Positions 1 through 4,605 of a stretch of DNA of 7,868 nt are shown here, piece by piece. A program made the translations under genes and the position numbers. Positions within the stretch are counted from its first letter, which is position 1; each line of letters begins with the position of its first letter. Origin of the DNA: an uncultured Eubacteriaceae bacterium (lineage in GTDB: Bacteria > Bacillota > Clostridia > Lachnospirales > CAG-274); contig CALIRN010000205.1 of assembly GCA_938042265.1 (NCBI GenBank), forward strand, positions 1 through 7,868, read 5' to 3'. The notes beneath the pieces were generated by a model that was not told the DNA's origin, made no database searches, and saw only the letters and a list, made by a program, of their open reading frames with translations.

Positions 1-157
1 CCCGCACCTTAAATGGGTGGTCGGGAAAATCGTCGATCAGCTCAAGGGGAATATCATAAATCTTCGACAGCTTCGCTTCGTCCCGTTCCTCCTGTGTGGA
101 GAACAGGTCATCGAGAGATTTCGTTGACAGCGTGAAGTCGCTCTTTCTGCCTGCCAT
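1..157 (-). CDS. parB: ParB-like partition protein, N-terminal fragment (runs off window)
   Basis: Only the first 52 codons are present; the gene continues to the left. The product starts MAGRKSDFTLSTKSLDDLF and contains the segment IYDIPLELIDDFPDHPFKVR, which is the typical entry to the ParB/Spo0J N-terminal nuclease-like domain: a short hydrophobic strand, then a D-H-P-F-x-V-R motif. ParB proteins bind centromere-like sites and stimulate the ATPase of ParA, so the parA gene directly upstream supports the call. The ATG at 155-157 is preceded by a strong ribosome binding site (AGGGAGGTG on the minus strand, 165-173). The start lies inside the 3' end of parA, giving a 50-nt out-of-frame overlap that suggests translational coupling. 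The helix-turn-helix and C-terminal dimerisation regions cannot be checked here. Confidence 0.85.
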   Translation of the reverse strand, partial: MAGRKSDFTLSTKSLDDLFSTQEERDEAKLSKIYDIPLELIDDFPDHPFKVR

Positions 158-953
158 CGGCTAACACCTCCCTCGTAAAATCGGCATAAGCCTTAGCAAC
201 CGGGCTGTTTGGCTCATAGGCGTAAATGCTCTTGCCCTTTGAACTAACCTCTGCGGCTTTCACGGCAACGGGAATTGAGGATTTGTATATCCTAATCCTG
301 CTCCCAAAGTTCTGCCGCAGTGCTTCTACCGTGCTTTTGGCAAGGTTCGTGCGGTTATCCACAAGCGTAAGCAATATGCCGTCGATTTTCAGGTTTGGAT
401 TGATATGCTTCTTTACCTTTGTAATGGTAGTGAGAAGCTGTGTCATTCCTTTTGCCGGAAGATATTGTGCCTGTACGGGAATAACCACGCTGTCCGCCGC
501 TGATAGGGCGTTCAGAGTAATCATACCGAGCGAAGGCATACAGTCGATAAGAATAAAATCGTACCCATTCTTCACTTGGCTTAGGTAATTCTTCAGCACC
601 GATTCACGGCTCATTGCTGTCACAAGGTTCATCTCCAAAGATGACAGTTCAAGATTAGACGGAACAAGGTCAACGCCTTCTTCGTGGCTGAGAATGCCCT
701 GCGTTGGATTTCCGCTTTCGTCCTTCATTACCGACAAGAGCTTGTCCGACAATGTGATGGACAGGTCATCTGTATCCTGCCACCCAAGGCAAGTCGTTAG
801 ATCGCCCTGTGGGTCTGCGTCCACAAGCAAAACCTTTTTTCCTTGCATTGCAAGTCCGATACCTAAATTCACGGCGGTAGTCGTTTTTCCCACTCCGCCT
901 TTCTGATTGCATATAGCTATCGTTTTGCAAACAGTAGAATTGCTTTCACTCAA
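108..953 (-). CDS. parA: ParA/Soj family partition ATPase of the mobile element
   Basis: A 281-residue ParA-type ATPase, a usual length for small (type Ib/Soj-like) ParA proteins that lack an N-terminal DNA-binding domain. The deviant Walker A motif KGGVGKTTT is at residues 18-26 with the signature first lysine; Walker A' VLLVDADPQG is at 41-50; Walker B DFILID is at 132-137. The family binds DNA non-specifically as an ATP dimer and, with ParB, moves or stabilises DNA; in ICEs it is thought to help maintain the excised circular form. The start is a TTG (951-953) supported by an AAGGAGG box 10 nt upstream; no better start lies in frame before the Walker A motif. The C-terminal tail (about 16 residues) is encoded in the overlap with parB. 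Transcription probably comes from the long leader upstream (981-1372). Family assignment is firm; the ICE role is inferred from context. Confidence 0.95.
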   Translation of the reverse strand: MSESNSTVCKTIAICNQKGGVGKTTTAVNLGIGLAMQGKKVLLVDADPQGDLTTCLGWQDTDDLSITLSDKLLSVMKDESGNPTQGILSHEEGVDLVPSNLELSSLEMNLVTAMSRESVLKNYLSQVKNGYDFILIDCMPSLGMITLNALSAADSVVIPVQAQYLPAKGMTQLLTTITKVKKHINPNLKIDGILLTLVDNRTNLAKSTVEALRQNFGSRIRIYKSSIPVAVKAAEVSSKGKSIYAYEPNSPVAKAYADFTREVLADGRQKERLHAVNEISR

Positions 954-970
954 TTTGGCTTTTCCTCCTT
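954..970 (-). promoter_or_regulatory. Ribosome binding site deciding the TTG start of parA
   Basis: On the minus strand an AAGGAGG box (964-970) sits 10 nt before TTG at 951-953. The box is near perfect and no ATG or GTG start with comparable spacing exists upstream of the conserved ATPase domain. This supports a non-ATG start, which would give somewhat reduced initiation. Confidence 0.75.
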
Positions 971-981
971 CTTCGTTAATT

Positions 982-1005
982 CATAACCATCCGAAGATGG
1001 CTATG
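982..1005 (-). promoter_or_regulatory. UUCG-capped hairpin in the parA leader
   Basis: In the minus-strand transcript CATAGCCATC, loop TTCG, GATGGTTATG forms a 10-bp stem with one G-U pair, closed by the very stable C(UUCG)G tetraloop. It ends 11 nt before the AAGGAGG box of parA. No U-tract follows, so it is not an intrinsic terminator. It could protect the mRNA 5' of parA, mark a processing site, or present the ribosome binding site. The function is not known from sequence. Confidence 0.7.
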
Positions 1006-1306
1006 TACTTGCGTTTAATTCGACCTCGTCCCCCAAACGCATAAAAGGAAATCATCAGGCGATCAGTTGCGAGCTGATTCCATAGGACTCTCACCTCTGC
1101 CGGGTTCTCCGCCAGCCCCGTAGGGAAGTATCATTATACCTATGCAGTGTCATCGCCTTACCCGTAGCAACCGGATATTTCAGAATAATTCGGAATCGCT
1201 CGCTGCCTTGCTTTCCGTGATAACCCATTAAGGGCAGGCAGGTCTTGGCGCATTTTCATTCGGCTTCGGATTTCTCCTCCGCATAGGAACATACCTGATG
1301 AATGTG

Positions 1307-1326
1307 TATTCAATTTTCAAAGAACC
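1307..1326 (-). promoter_or_regulatory. boxA-like antitermination sequence
   Basis: The minus strand reads GGTTCTTTGAAAATTGAATA. The core GTTCTTTGAAAA closely resembles the boxA sequence found in the leader and 16S-23S spacer of Firmicutes rRNA operons, where NusB and S10 bind nascent RNA and make polymerase resist termination. It lies directly after a stem-loop (1328-1360), a hairpin-plus-linear-box arrangement seen in processive antitermination sites. No rRNA gene is near. That it works in antitermination of the element's operon is an inference. Confidence 0.5.
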
Positions 1327-1327
1327 G

Positions 1328-1360
1328 TGAGGAAATCGGAAGCCCGATTTTTGCTCCTCA
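1328..1360 (-). promoter_or_regulatory. Bulged stem-loop before the boxA-like site
   Basis: In the minus-strand RNA, TGAGG pairs with CCTCA and AAATCGG with CCGATTT around a GCTT loop. The two helices are separated on the 5' side only by an AGCAA bulge, giving 12 bp in total. No U-run follows, so this is not a terminator. The asymmetric bulge and the boxA-like sequence that follows almost at once suggest a protein-binding RNA element. Confidence 0.6.
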
Positions 1361-1378
1361 ATCCTTAGCCGCAACATT

Positions 1379-1407
1379 TTTTTAAAAAACCCAACCCCCT
1401 TTTTCAA
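1379..1407 (-). promoter_or_regulatory. Candidate sigma-A promoter for the parA-parB operon
   Basis: On the minus strand TTGAAA (-35, 1402-1407) and TAAAAA (-10, 1379-1384) are separated by 17 bp, with A/T-runs upstream. The -10 departs from consensus at two positions, so this is a moderate candidate. It sits downstream of both terminators and upstream of the stem-loop and boxA-like site, the position expected for the element's own promoter. Start would be near 1372. Confidence 0.4.
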
Positions 1408-1453
1408 AAAAATAAAAATTTTTATCAAGCAGTCTTGTTTCCTAAAAATAGGC

Positions 1454-1486
1454 AAAAAATAAGCCTGCCGATTTCTCGATAGGCTT
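1454..1486 (-). terminator. Intrinsic terminator, minus strand
   Basis: Arms at 1461-1471 and 1476-1486 form AAGCCT/AGGCTT extended by a G-U pair, one mismatch and CGA/TCG around a TTTC-type loop. On the minus strand the stem is followed by ATTTTTT. It is the second of two terminators facing transcription from lysS toward the element. Confidence 0.65.
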
Positions 1487-1544
1487 GGTATAATCATATT
1501 CAATTTAACAGAGGCGGAAAATAGAGAATATATAAATTCGTATA

Positions 1545-1583
1545 GACAAAAGAAAAGCCCGCTGCACTTCAGGGGCAACGGGC
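1545..1583 (-). terminator. Strong intrinsic terminator after lysS, minus strand
   Basis: GCCCGTTGC and GCAGCGGGC form a 9-bp GC-rich stem with one G-U pair and a 9-nt loop (arms 1557-1565 and 1575-1583), followed on the minus strand by TTTTCTTTTGTC. It lies about 150 nt past the lysS stop, beyond the putative attachment region. If the boundary call is right, the element supplies the terminator of the host greA-lysS operon. Confidence 0.8.
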
Positions 1584-1630
1584 ATAGTTCTTTATAGTTC
1601 GTAGCAATCGCTGACAGTCATTCGCAGAAT

Positions 1631-1685
1631 TTTGGTGCATTTCGTGGCGTAAGTTTGGCGTAAATTGGCGTAACCTTTGGTGTAT
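1631..1685. repeat. Five helically phased direct repeats, candidate integrase/excisionase arm sites
   Basis: Plus-strand units are TTTGGTGCAT, CGTGGCGTAA, TTTGGCGTAA, ATTGGCGTAA and TTTGGTGTAT. The TGG of each begins at 1633, 1645, 1656, 1666 and 1678, so the spacing is 12, 11, 10 and 12 bp, about one helical turn. The three central copies share TGGCGTAA; the outer two are degenerate (TGGTGYAT). Such phased short repeats next to an insertion boundary fit arm-type sites for a tyrosine integrase or sites for an excisionase. ParB- or Rep-binding iterons are an alternative. Confidence 0.65.
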
Positions 1686-1712
1686 TCACCCTCTGTACGC
1701 TTCTGCCAGCGA

Positions 1713-1730
1713 CTATATAGAGAGATATAG
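1713..1730. repeat. Inverted repeat beside the lysS stop, candidate attachment core
   Basis: CTATAT-AGAGAG-ATATAG is a perfect 6-bp inverted repeat around a 6-bp centre, 3 bp from the lysS stop codon. Tyrosine-recombinase core sites consist of two inverted binding sites flanking a 6-8 bp crossover region, so form, location and the neighbouring phased repeats fit an att core. The arms are AT-only and short, so chance is possible. The real crossover could instead lie in the conserved 3' end of lysS (about 1734-1770). Confidence 0.4.
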
Positions 1731-1733
1731 AAA

Positions 1734-3245
1734 CTAATTGTCCTTTATGCTCTTCATTGTCGGGAATAATAAAACTTCTCTTATTGTAGAAGCATTTGTT
1801 AAAAACATTACAAGTCTGTCAATACCCATACCCATACCGCCTGTAGGTGGCATACCATATTCAAGAGCAGTAAGGAAATCTTCATCTATCATATTTGCCT
1901 CATCATCACCCTGAGCTCTCAGTTCCTCCTGATGCTCAAAACGCTTTCTTTGATCAATTGGGTCATTAAGCTCGCTATAGGCATTGGCAAATTCACGTCC
2001 TACAATAAACAGCTCAAAACGCTCTGTATAATCAGGCTTATCAGGCTTTCTCTTAGTAAGAGGAGAAATATCAACCGGGTGATCCATAAGAAAAGTAGGC
2101 TGAACCAGCTTTTCCTCAACATATTCCTCAAAGAACAGATTGAGTATATCACCCTTGCCGTGTCTTTCCTCAAACTCAATATTATGCTCCTTAGCAACAG
2201 ATCTTGCCTGCTCAAGAGTTTCAATATTATCAAAGTCAACACCTGAATATTTTTTAACGGCATCAACCATTGTTATTCTCTCAAAAGGCTTTTCAAGGTC
2301 AATTTCCGTACCCTGATAGTTAATTTTAAGTGTACCGCAAACCTCCTGAGCAACGTGCTTAATCATAGCCTCGGTAATGTCCATCATTCCATAGTAGTCA
2401 GTATATGCCTGATAAAGCTCCATAAGTGTAAACTCAGGGTTATGCTTTGTATCCATACCCTCATTTCTGAATACGCGTCCAATCTCGTAAACTCTTTCAA
2501 GACCGCCTACAATAAGTCTTTTAAGCGGAAGCTCAAGCGCTATTCTCATATACATATCAATATCCAGTGAATTGTGATGTGTAATAAACGGTCTTGCAGT
2601 AGCACCACCGGGGATAGTCTGAAGCATAGGTGTTTCAACCTCTAAAAACTCCTTATTGTCAAGGAAGTTTCTTATAGACTTAATTATCGCACTCCTCTTT
2701 AAAAAGGTATCCCTTACTTCAGGATTTACAATAAGGTCAACATACCTCTGACGGTATCTTAAATCCTGATTGCTTAGCCCGTGGAACTTCTCAGGAAGAA
2801 TTTGAAGGCTCTTTGAAAGGAGAGTAACTTCCTTTGCATGTATTGAGGTTTCACCTGTCTTTGTCTTAAATACCTGACCGCTGATGAAAATAATATCACC
2901 AATATCAAGCTTTTTAAATCTCTGATATTGTTCAACACCAAGGTCATCTCTTGTAACATAGCACTGAATATTGCCATCCCTGTCAAGGATATTGCAAAAG
3001 CTTGCTTTACCCATAACACGCTTGCTCATAAGACGACCTGCAACAGATACCATCTCGCCTTCAAGCTCCTCAAAATTGTTAATTACGTCCATACTGTGAT
3101 GAGTTACATCAGCCTTAACTATTTCAAATGGATCCATACCGTTGGACTGTAAATCCGCAAGCTTTTCACGTCTTATTCTTAAAAGCTCCGCAAGCGCTTT
3201 TCCTTCCGAAGCCTGCTGACTCTTTATATTTTCATTTTCTGCCAT
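1734..3245 (-). CDS. lysS: Lysyl-tRNA synthetase, class II
   Basis: Cytoplasmic class IIb enzyme that joins lysine to tRNA-Lys with ATP. The protein is full length (503 residues from the chosen start). An N-terminal OB-fold for anticodon binding spans about residues 65-150 (VSVAGRLMSKRVMGKASF). The catalytic core shows motif 1 (EFLEVETPMLQTIPGGATAR, about 199-218), motif 2 (RVFRNEGMDTKHNPEFTLME, about 257-276) and motif 3 (GMGMGIDRLVMFLTN, about 470-484). The start at 3243-3245 is preferred because AGGAG lies 9 nt upstream; an in-frame ATG two codons earlier (3251) is only 3 nt from that box. It follows greA by 25 nt and should be co-transcribed from the greA promoter. The C-terminus ends LLFPTMKSIKDN; the last few residues lie at the putative element boundary and could have been supplied by the insertion, but nothing essential is missing. 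Confidence 0.97.
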   Translation of the reverse strand: MAENENIKSQQASEGKALAELLRIRREKLADLQSNGMDPFEIVKADVTHHSMDVINNFEELEGEMVSVAGRLMSKRVMGKASFCNILDRDGNIQCYVTRDDLGVEQYQRFKKLDIGDIIFISGQVFKTKTGETSIHAKEVTLLSKSLQILPEKFHGLSNQDLRYRQRYVDLIVNPEVRDTFLKRSAIIKSIRNFLDNKEFLEVETPMLQTIPGGATARPFITHHNSLDIDMYMRIALELPLKRLIVGGLERVYEIGRVFRNEGMDTKHNPEFTLMELYQAYTDYYGMMDITEAMIKHVAQEVCGTLKINYQGTEIDLEKPFERITMVDAVKKYSGVDFDNIETLEQARSVAKEHNIEFEERHGKGDILNLFFEEYVEEKLVQPTFLMDHPVDISPLTKRKPDKPDYTERFELFIVGREFANAYSELNDPIDQRKRFEHQEELRAQGDDEANMIDEDFLTALEYGMPPTGGMGMGIDRLVMFLTNASTIREVLLFPTMKSIKDN

Positions 3246-3270
3246 TTTCATTTACTCCTAATTGTAATAA

Positions 3271-3747
3271 TTACTGTATTTCAATTACTTTAAACTTTAC
3301 AACCCCATCGGGAGCATTGACATCAATTTCATCACCAACGCCATGACCGATAAGTGCAATACCCAAAGGAGATTCATTGGAAATTCTGCCTGCCTGTGGA
3401 TCAGCCTCAGCTGAGCCTACAAGTGTATATACAACCTCCTCCTCAAACTCCTCATCGTAAAGCTTGATGGTATTACCTAAGTTAATTTTGTTTTTGTTAA
3501 GCTCCTTTTCCTCAATAACCTCAACATTACGGAGCATCTTTTCAATAGTAATAATTCTTGATTCTATTTCAGCCTGTTCCTCTTTAGCTGCATCATACTC
3601 AGCATTTTCGGAAAGGTCACCCTGGCTTCTTGCCTCTTTAATTTTGACAGCAACTTCAGCTCGTCTTACAACTTTGAGATTTTCAAGCTCATCCTCCAAT
3701 TTCTTAAGACCTTCGGAGGTAAGTATAATTTTCTTTTCGTCAGCCAT
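3271..3747 (-). CDS. greA: Transcription elongation factor GreA
   Basis: GreA inserts a coiled coil into the secondary channel of backtracked RNA polymerase and stimulates cleavage of the 3' end of the RNA, rescuing arrested complexes. The 158 residues match the family's standard length. Residues 1-75 form the charged N-terminal coiled coil, with the acidic tip motif GDLSENAEYDAAKEEQ at 43-58 (the conserved D44 and E47 are present). Residues 85-158 are the FKBP-like C-terminal domain with the signature PLGIALIGHGVGDEIDV (127-143). The ATG at 3745-3747 fits an AAGGG box 10 nt upstream; a TTG one codon earlier is less likely. A perfect-consensus promoter lies at 3804-3832. lysS follows after 25 nt, a pairing common in Clostridia. 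Confidence 0.97.
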   Translation of the reverse strand: MADEKKIILTSEGLKKLEDELENLKVVRRAEVAVKIKEARSQGDLSENAEYDAAKEEQAEIESRIITIEKMLRNVEVIEEKELNKNKINLGNTIKLYDEEFEEEVVYTLVGSAEADPQAGRISNESPLGIALIGHGVGDEIDVNAPDGVVKFKVIEIQ

Positions 3748-3803
3748 CAACTATCGTCCCTTCATTATAAATATAGTAGTACTAATATATCAATATCCTT
3801 TAA

Positions 3804-3832
3804 ATTATATCCCAACAGGGTATTAATGTCAA
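3804..3832 (-). promoter_or_regulatory. Consensus sigma-A promoter of greA-lysS
   Basis: On the minus strand TTGACA (3827-3832), a 17-bp spacer and TATAAT (3804-3809) match the consensus exactly, with an A-rich UP-like stretch upstream. A start near 3797 gives a 50-nt leader before greA. The promoter begins about 30 bp after the yjbQ stop, with no terminator in between, so read-through from yjbQ probably adds to expression. Confidence 0.9.
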
Positions 3833-3860
3833 TTATTTTTTATAACGTGAATTAAAATAA

Positions 3861-4265
3861 TCAATATTGTTCCCCTATTATTTTAACATAAAAACTCCTT
3901 GTTCTAGGTCCGTCAAACTCACAGAAATAAATACCCTGCCAAGTGCCAAGCAACAATCTGCCGTTTTCAATAATAATAGTTTCACTTGCACCCACACAGC
4001 TTGATTTTAAATGAGCATAGGAGTTTCCCTCAGAATGACGGAACTCTGACCTATCCGGAAAGGCCTTATCCATACCGATTAAAAAATCCCTTACCACATC
4101 AGGGTCTGCATTTTCATTAATAGTAATTCCTGCAGTTGTATGCGGACAGAAAACCACCGCAATACCGCTTTTAACACCGCTGGCATTCAGTGCATCATTA
4201 ACCATACCTGTAATATTAAACATATTTTCCTTTGATGTTGACAATGTAAAGTGATATAAATTCAT
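3861..4265 (-). CDS. yjbQ: YjbQ family protein (UPF0047), putative secondary thiamine-phosphate synthase
   Basis: A 134-residue single-domain protein of the YjbQ/UPF0047 family, full length. The conserved signature segments are present: FCPHTTAGITINENADPDV (39-57), the H77 region followed by NSYAHLKSSCVG (81-92), and LGTWQGIYFCEFDGPRTR (106-123). The invariant histidines and acidic residues lie where the family clusters them in a cavity of the trimer. Members are widely conserved; E. coli YjbQ shows weak thiamine-phosphate synthase activity, and the true physiological role is unsettled. The ATG at 4263-4265 has AGGAGG 6 nt upstream. It has its own strong promoter (4302-4330) and is divergent from gltB. 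No thiamine gene is nearby to support the enzymatic name. Confidence 0.93.
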   Translation of the reverse strand: MNLYHFTLSTSKENMFNITGMVNDALNASGVKSGIAVVFCPHTTAGITINENADPDVVRDFLIGMDKAFPDRSEFRHSEGNSYAHLKSSCVGASETIIIENGRLLLGTWQGIYFCEFDGPRTRSFYVKIIGEQY

Positions 4266-4301
4266 ACTAATCCTCCTCTTATATGCAAAAATTCTGTTTT
4301 A

Positions 4302-4330
4302 ATTATAAACCAGTACATTATTACTGTCAA
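4302..4330 (-). promoter_or_regulatory. Consensus sigma-A promoter of yjbQ
   Basis: On the minus strand TTGACA (4325-4330), 17 bp, TATAAT (4302-4307) match consensus exactly. The predicted start near 4295 leaves a 30-nt leader with AGGAGG before the ATG. The region from 4331 to 4438, between this promoter and that of gltB, is AT-rich; I see no gene in it. Confidence 0.9.
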
Positions 4331-4438
4331 TCTTAGTAAATAGTTTGGATTTATGCTTTTTTAGGGTGTTTTATATTTTATTCCAATATTTTTTAGCAAA
4401 AAAATGTTATTTTAAAAACTTATTTGATAAAAAAGTGC

Positions 4439-4467
4439 TTGCAATTTATTATAAGCAGTAGTATAAT
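4439..4467 (+). promoter_or_regulatory. Sigma-A promoter of gltB
   Basis: TTGCAA (-35, 4439-4444), a 17-bp spacer and a perfect TATAAT (4462-4467) lie on the plus strand. A start near 4474 places the transcript only about 8 nt before the first arm of the terminator at 4482-4533, so gltB depends on read-through of that structure unless another promoter exists. Confidence 0.8.
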
Positions 4468-4481
4468 GTATTTGTACGATG

Positions 4482-4533
4482 AGGTATCCGGTGACATAAT
4501 CCCAATGTGGTTAATGCCACAGGATACCTTTTT
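4482..4533 (+). terminator. Leader terminator/attenuator of gltB with nested hairpin
   Basis: AGGTATCC (4482-4489) pairs perfectly with GGATACCT (4522-4529), followed by TTTTT: a clear intrinsic terminator. Inside it a second hairpin, TGTGGT-TAAT-GCCACA (4506-4521, one G-U pair), abuts the right arm, while 16 nt on the left (4490-4505, GGTGACATAATCCCAA) remain single-stranded. An alternative ACAT/ATGT pairing (4494-4497 with 4505-4508) would compete with the nested hairpin. A terminator between a strong promoter and the gene implies conditional read-through. I cannot match it to a known riboswitch, T-box or ANTAR-target family. Confidence 0.75.
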
Positions 4534-4556
4534 GTGTCTATTAACAATTTTTATGA

Positions 4557-4574
4557 AAATACTAAACAGTATTT
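4557..4574 (+). repeat. Inverted repeat between the attenuator and gltB
   Basis: AAATACT-AAAC-AGTATTT is a perfect 7-bp inverted repeat, 31 nt before the gltB ATG and 90 nt after the -10 box. It could be an operator (regulator unknown) or a weak mRNA hairpin. The AT-rich background makes a chance origin possible. Confidence 0.4.
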
Positions 4575-4605
4575 CAAAAATATATTTAAGAAAGGATGAT
4601 ATGTG

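Larger units (their letters stand above)
981..1372 (-). promoter_or_regulatory. Long structured leader upstream of parA (no convincing gene)
   Basis: From the candidate start site near 1372 to parA there are about 420 nt without a convincing gene. The RNA would contain, in order, a bulged stem-loop (1328-1360), a boxA-like sequence (1307-1326), several smaller self-complementary segments, and the UUCG hairpin (982-1005). Among the smaller segments are GCTGG/CCGGC around 1100-1120 and ATCAG/CTGAT around 1060-1080. Three short ORFs chain through it: 1158-1259 (33 codons, starts MKMRQDLPALNGL), 1091-1153 (20 codons) and 981-1094 (37 codons, GTG start, GTGA overlap with the previous stop). Their ribosome binding sites are weak or badly spaced, so they are noted rather than called as genes. 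The layout fits a regulatory leader for the element's operon. I cannot match it to a named RNA family. Confidence 0.45.
1..1730. mobile_element. Putative end of an integrative and conjugative element next to lysS (partial)
   Basis: This stretch is called as the terminal part of an ICE or related integrated element; the rest lies to the left, outside the window. Seen directly: plasmid/ICE-type parA-parB genes rather than the chromosomal soj-spo0J locus, coding DNA visibly richer in GC than lysS, greA or gltB, and a signal-dense non-coding end with phased direct repeats (1631-1685), an inverted repeat (1713-1730) and two terminators. Known: ICEs of Firmicutes often insert at the 3' ends of conserved housekeeping genes and carry parA/parB-like genes. 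Inferred: the boundary is close to the lysS stop, between about 1690 and 1770. No integrase, relaxase or type IV secretion gene is visible, so an integrated plasmid or a decayed island is also possible. The exact boundary cannot be fixed without the other end. Confidence 0.6.

Noticed and set aside
226..906. Plus-strand open frames opposite parA
   Set aside because: They are antisense to a gene with clear Walker motifs, have no ribosome binding sites and give no recognisable protein features.
1061..1140. Possible group I/II intron or RNase P-like fragment (GAGAGTCC-type strings) in the parA leader
   Set aside because: No domain V, P7 or other core intron element and no conserved RNase P loops could be found around it; the similarity is only a few bases.
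1228..1578. Open frame of 116 codons on the minus strand between lysS and parA
   Set aside because: It runs through the U-tract of one terminator, the whole second terminator, poly-A/T runs, the candidate promoter and the boxA-like leader. It has no ribosome binding site, and the translation is low-complexity with no recognisable domain.
1932..3152. Several open frames in other frames of lysS, both strands
   Set aside because: They lie wholly inside a full-length, motif-complete lysS and show no start signals of their own.
4341..4400. Repeated TTTTTTAG strings in the yjbQ-gltB gap
   Set aside because: They occur twice in a strongly AT-rich stretch and have no regular spacing or symmetry that would suggest a binding site.
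4474..4533. Known riboswitch, T-box or ANTAR hexaloop target upstream of gltB
   Set aside because: I compared by eye with the glutamine (glnA), THF, preQ1, TPP, purine and ykkC signatures and with the two-hexaloop ANTAR pattern; none fits. It is kept only as an unclassified attenuator.
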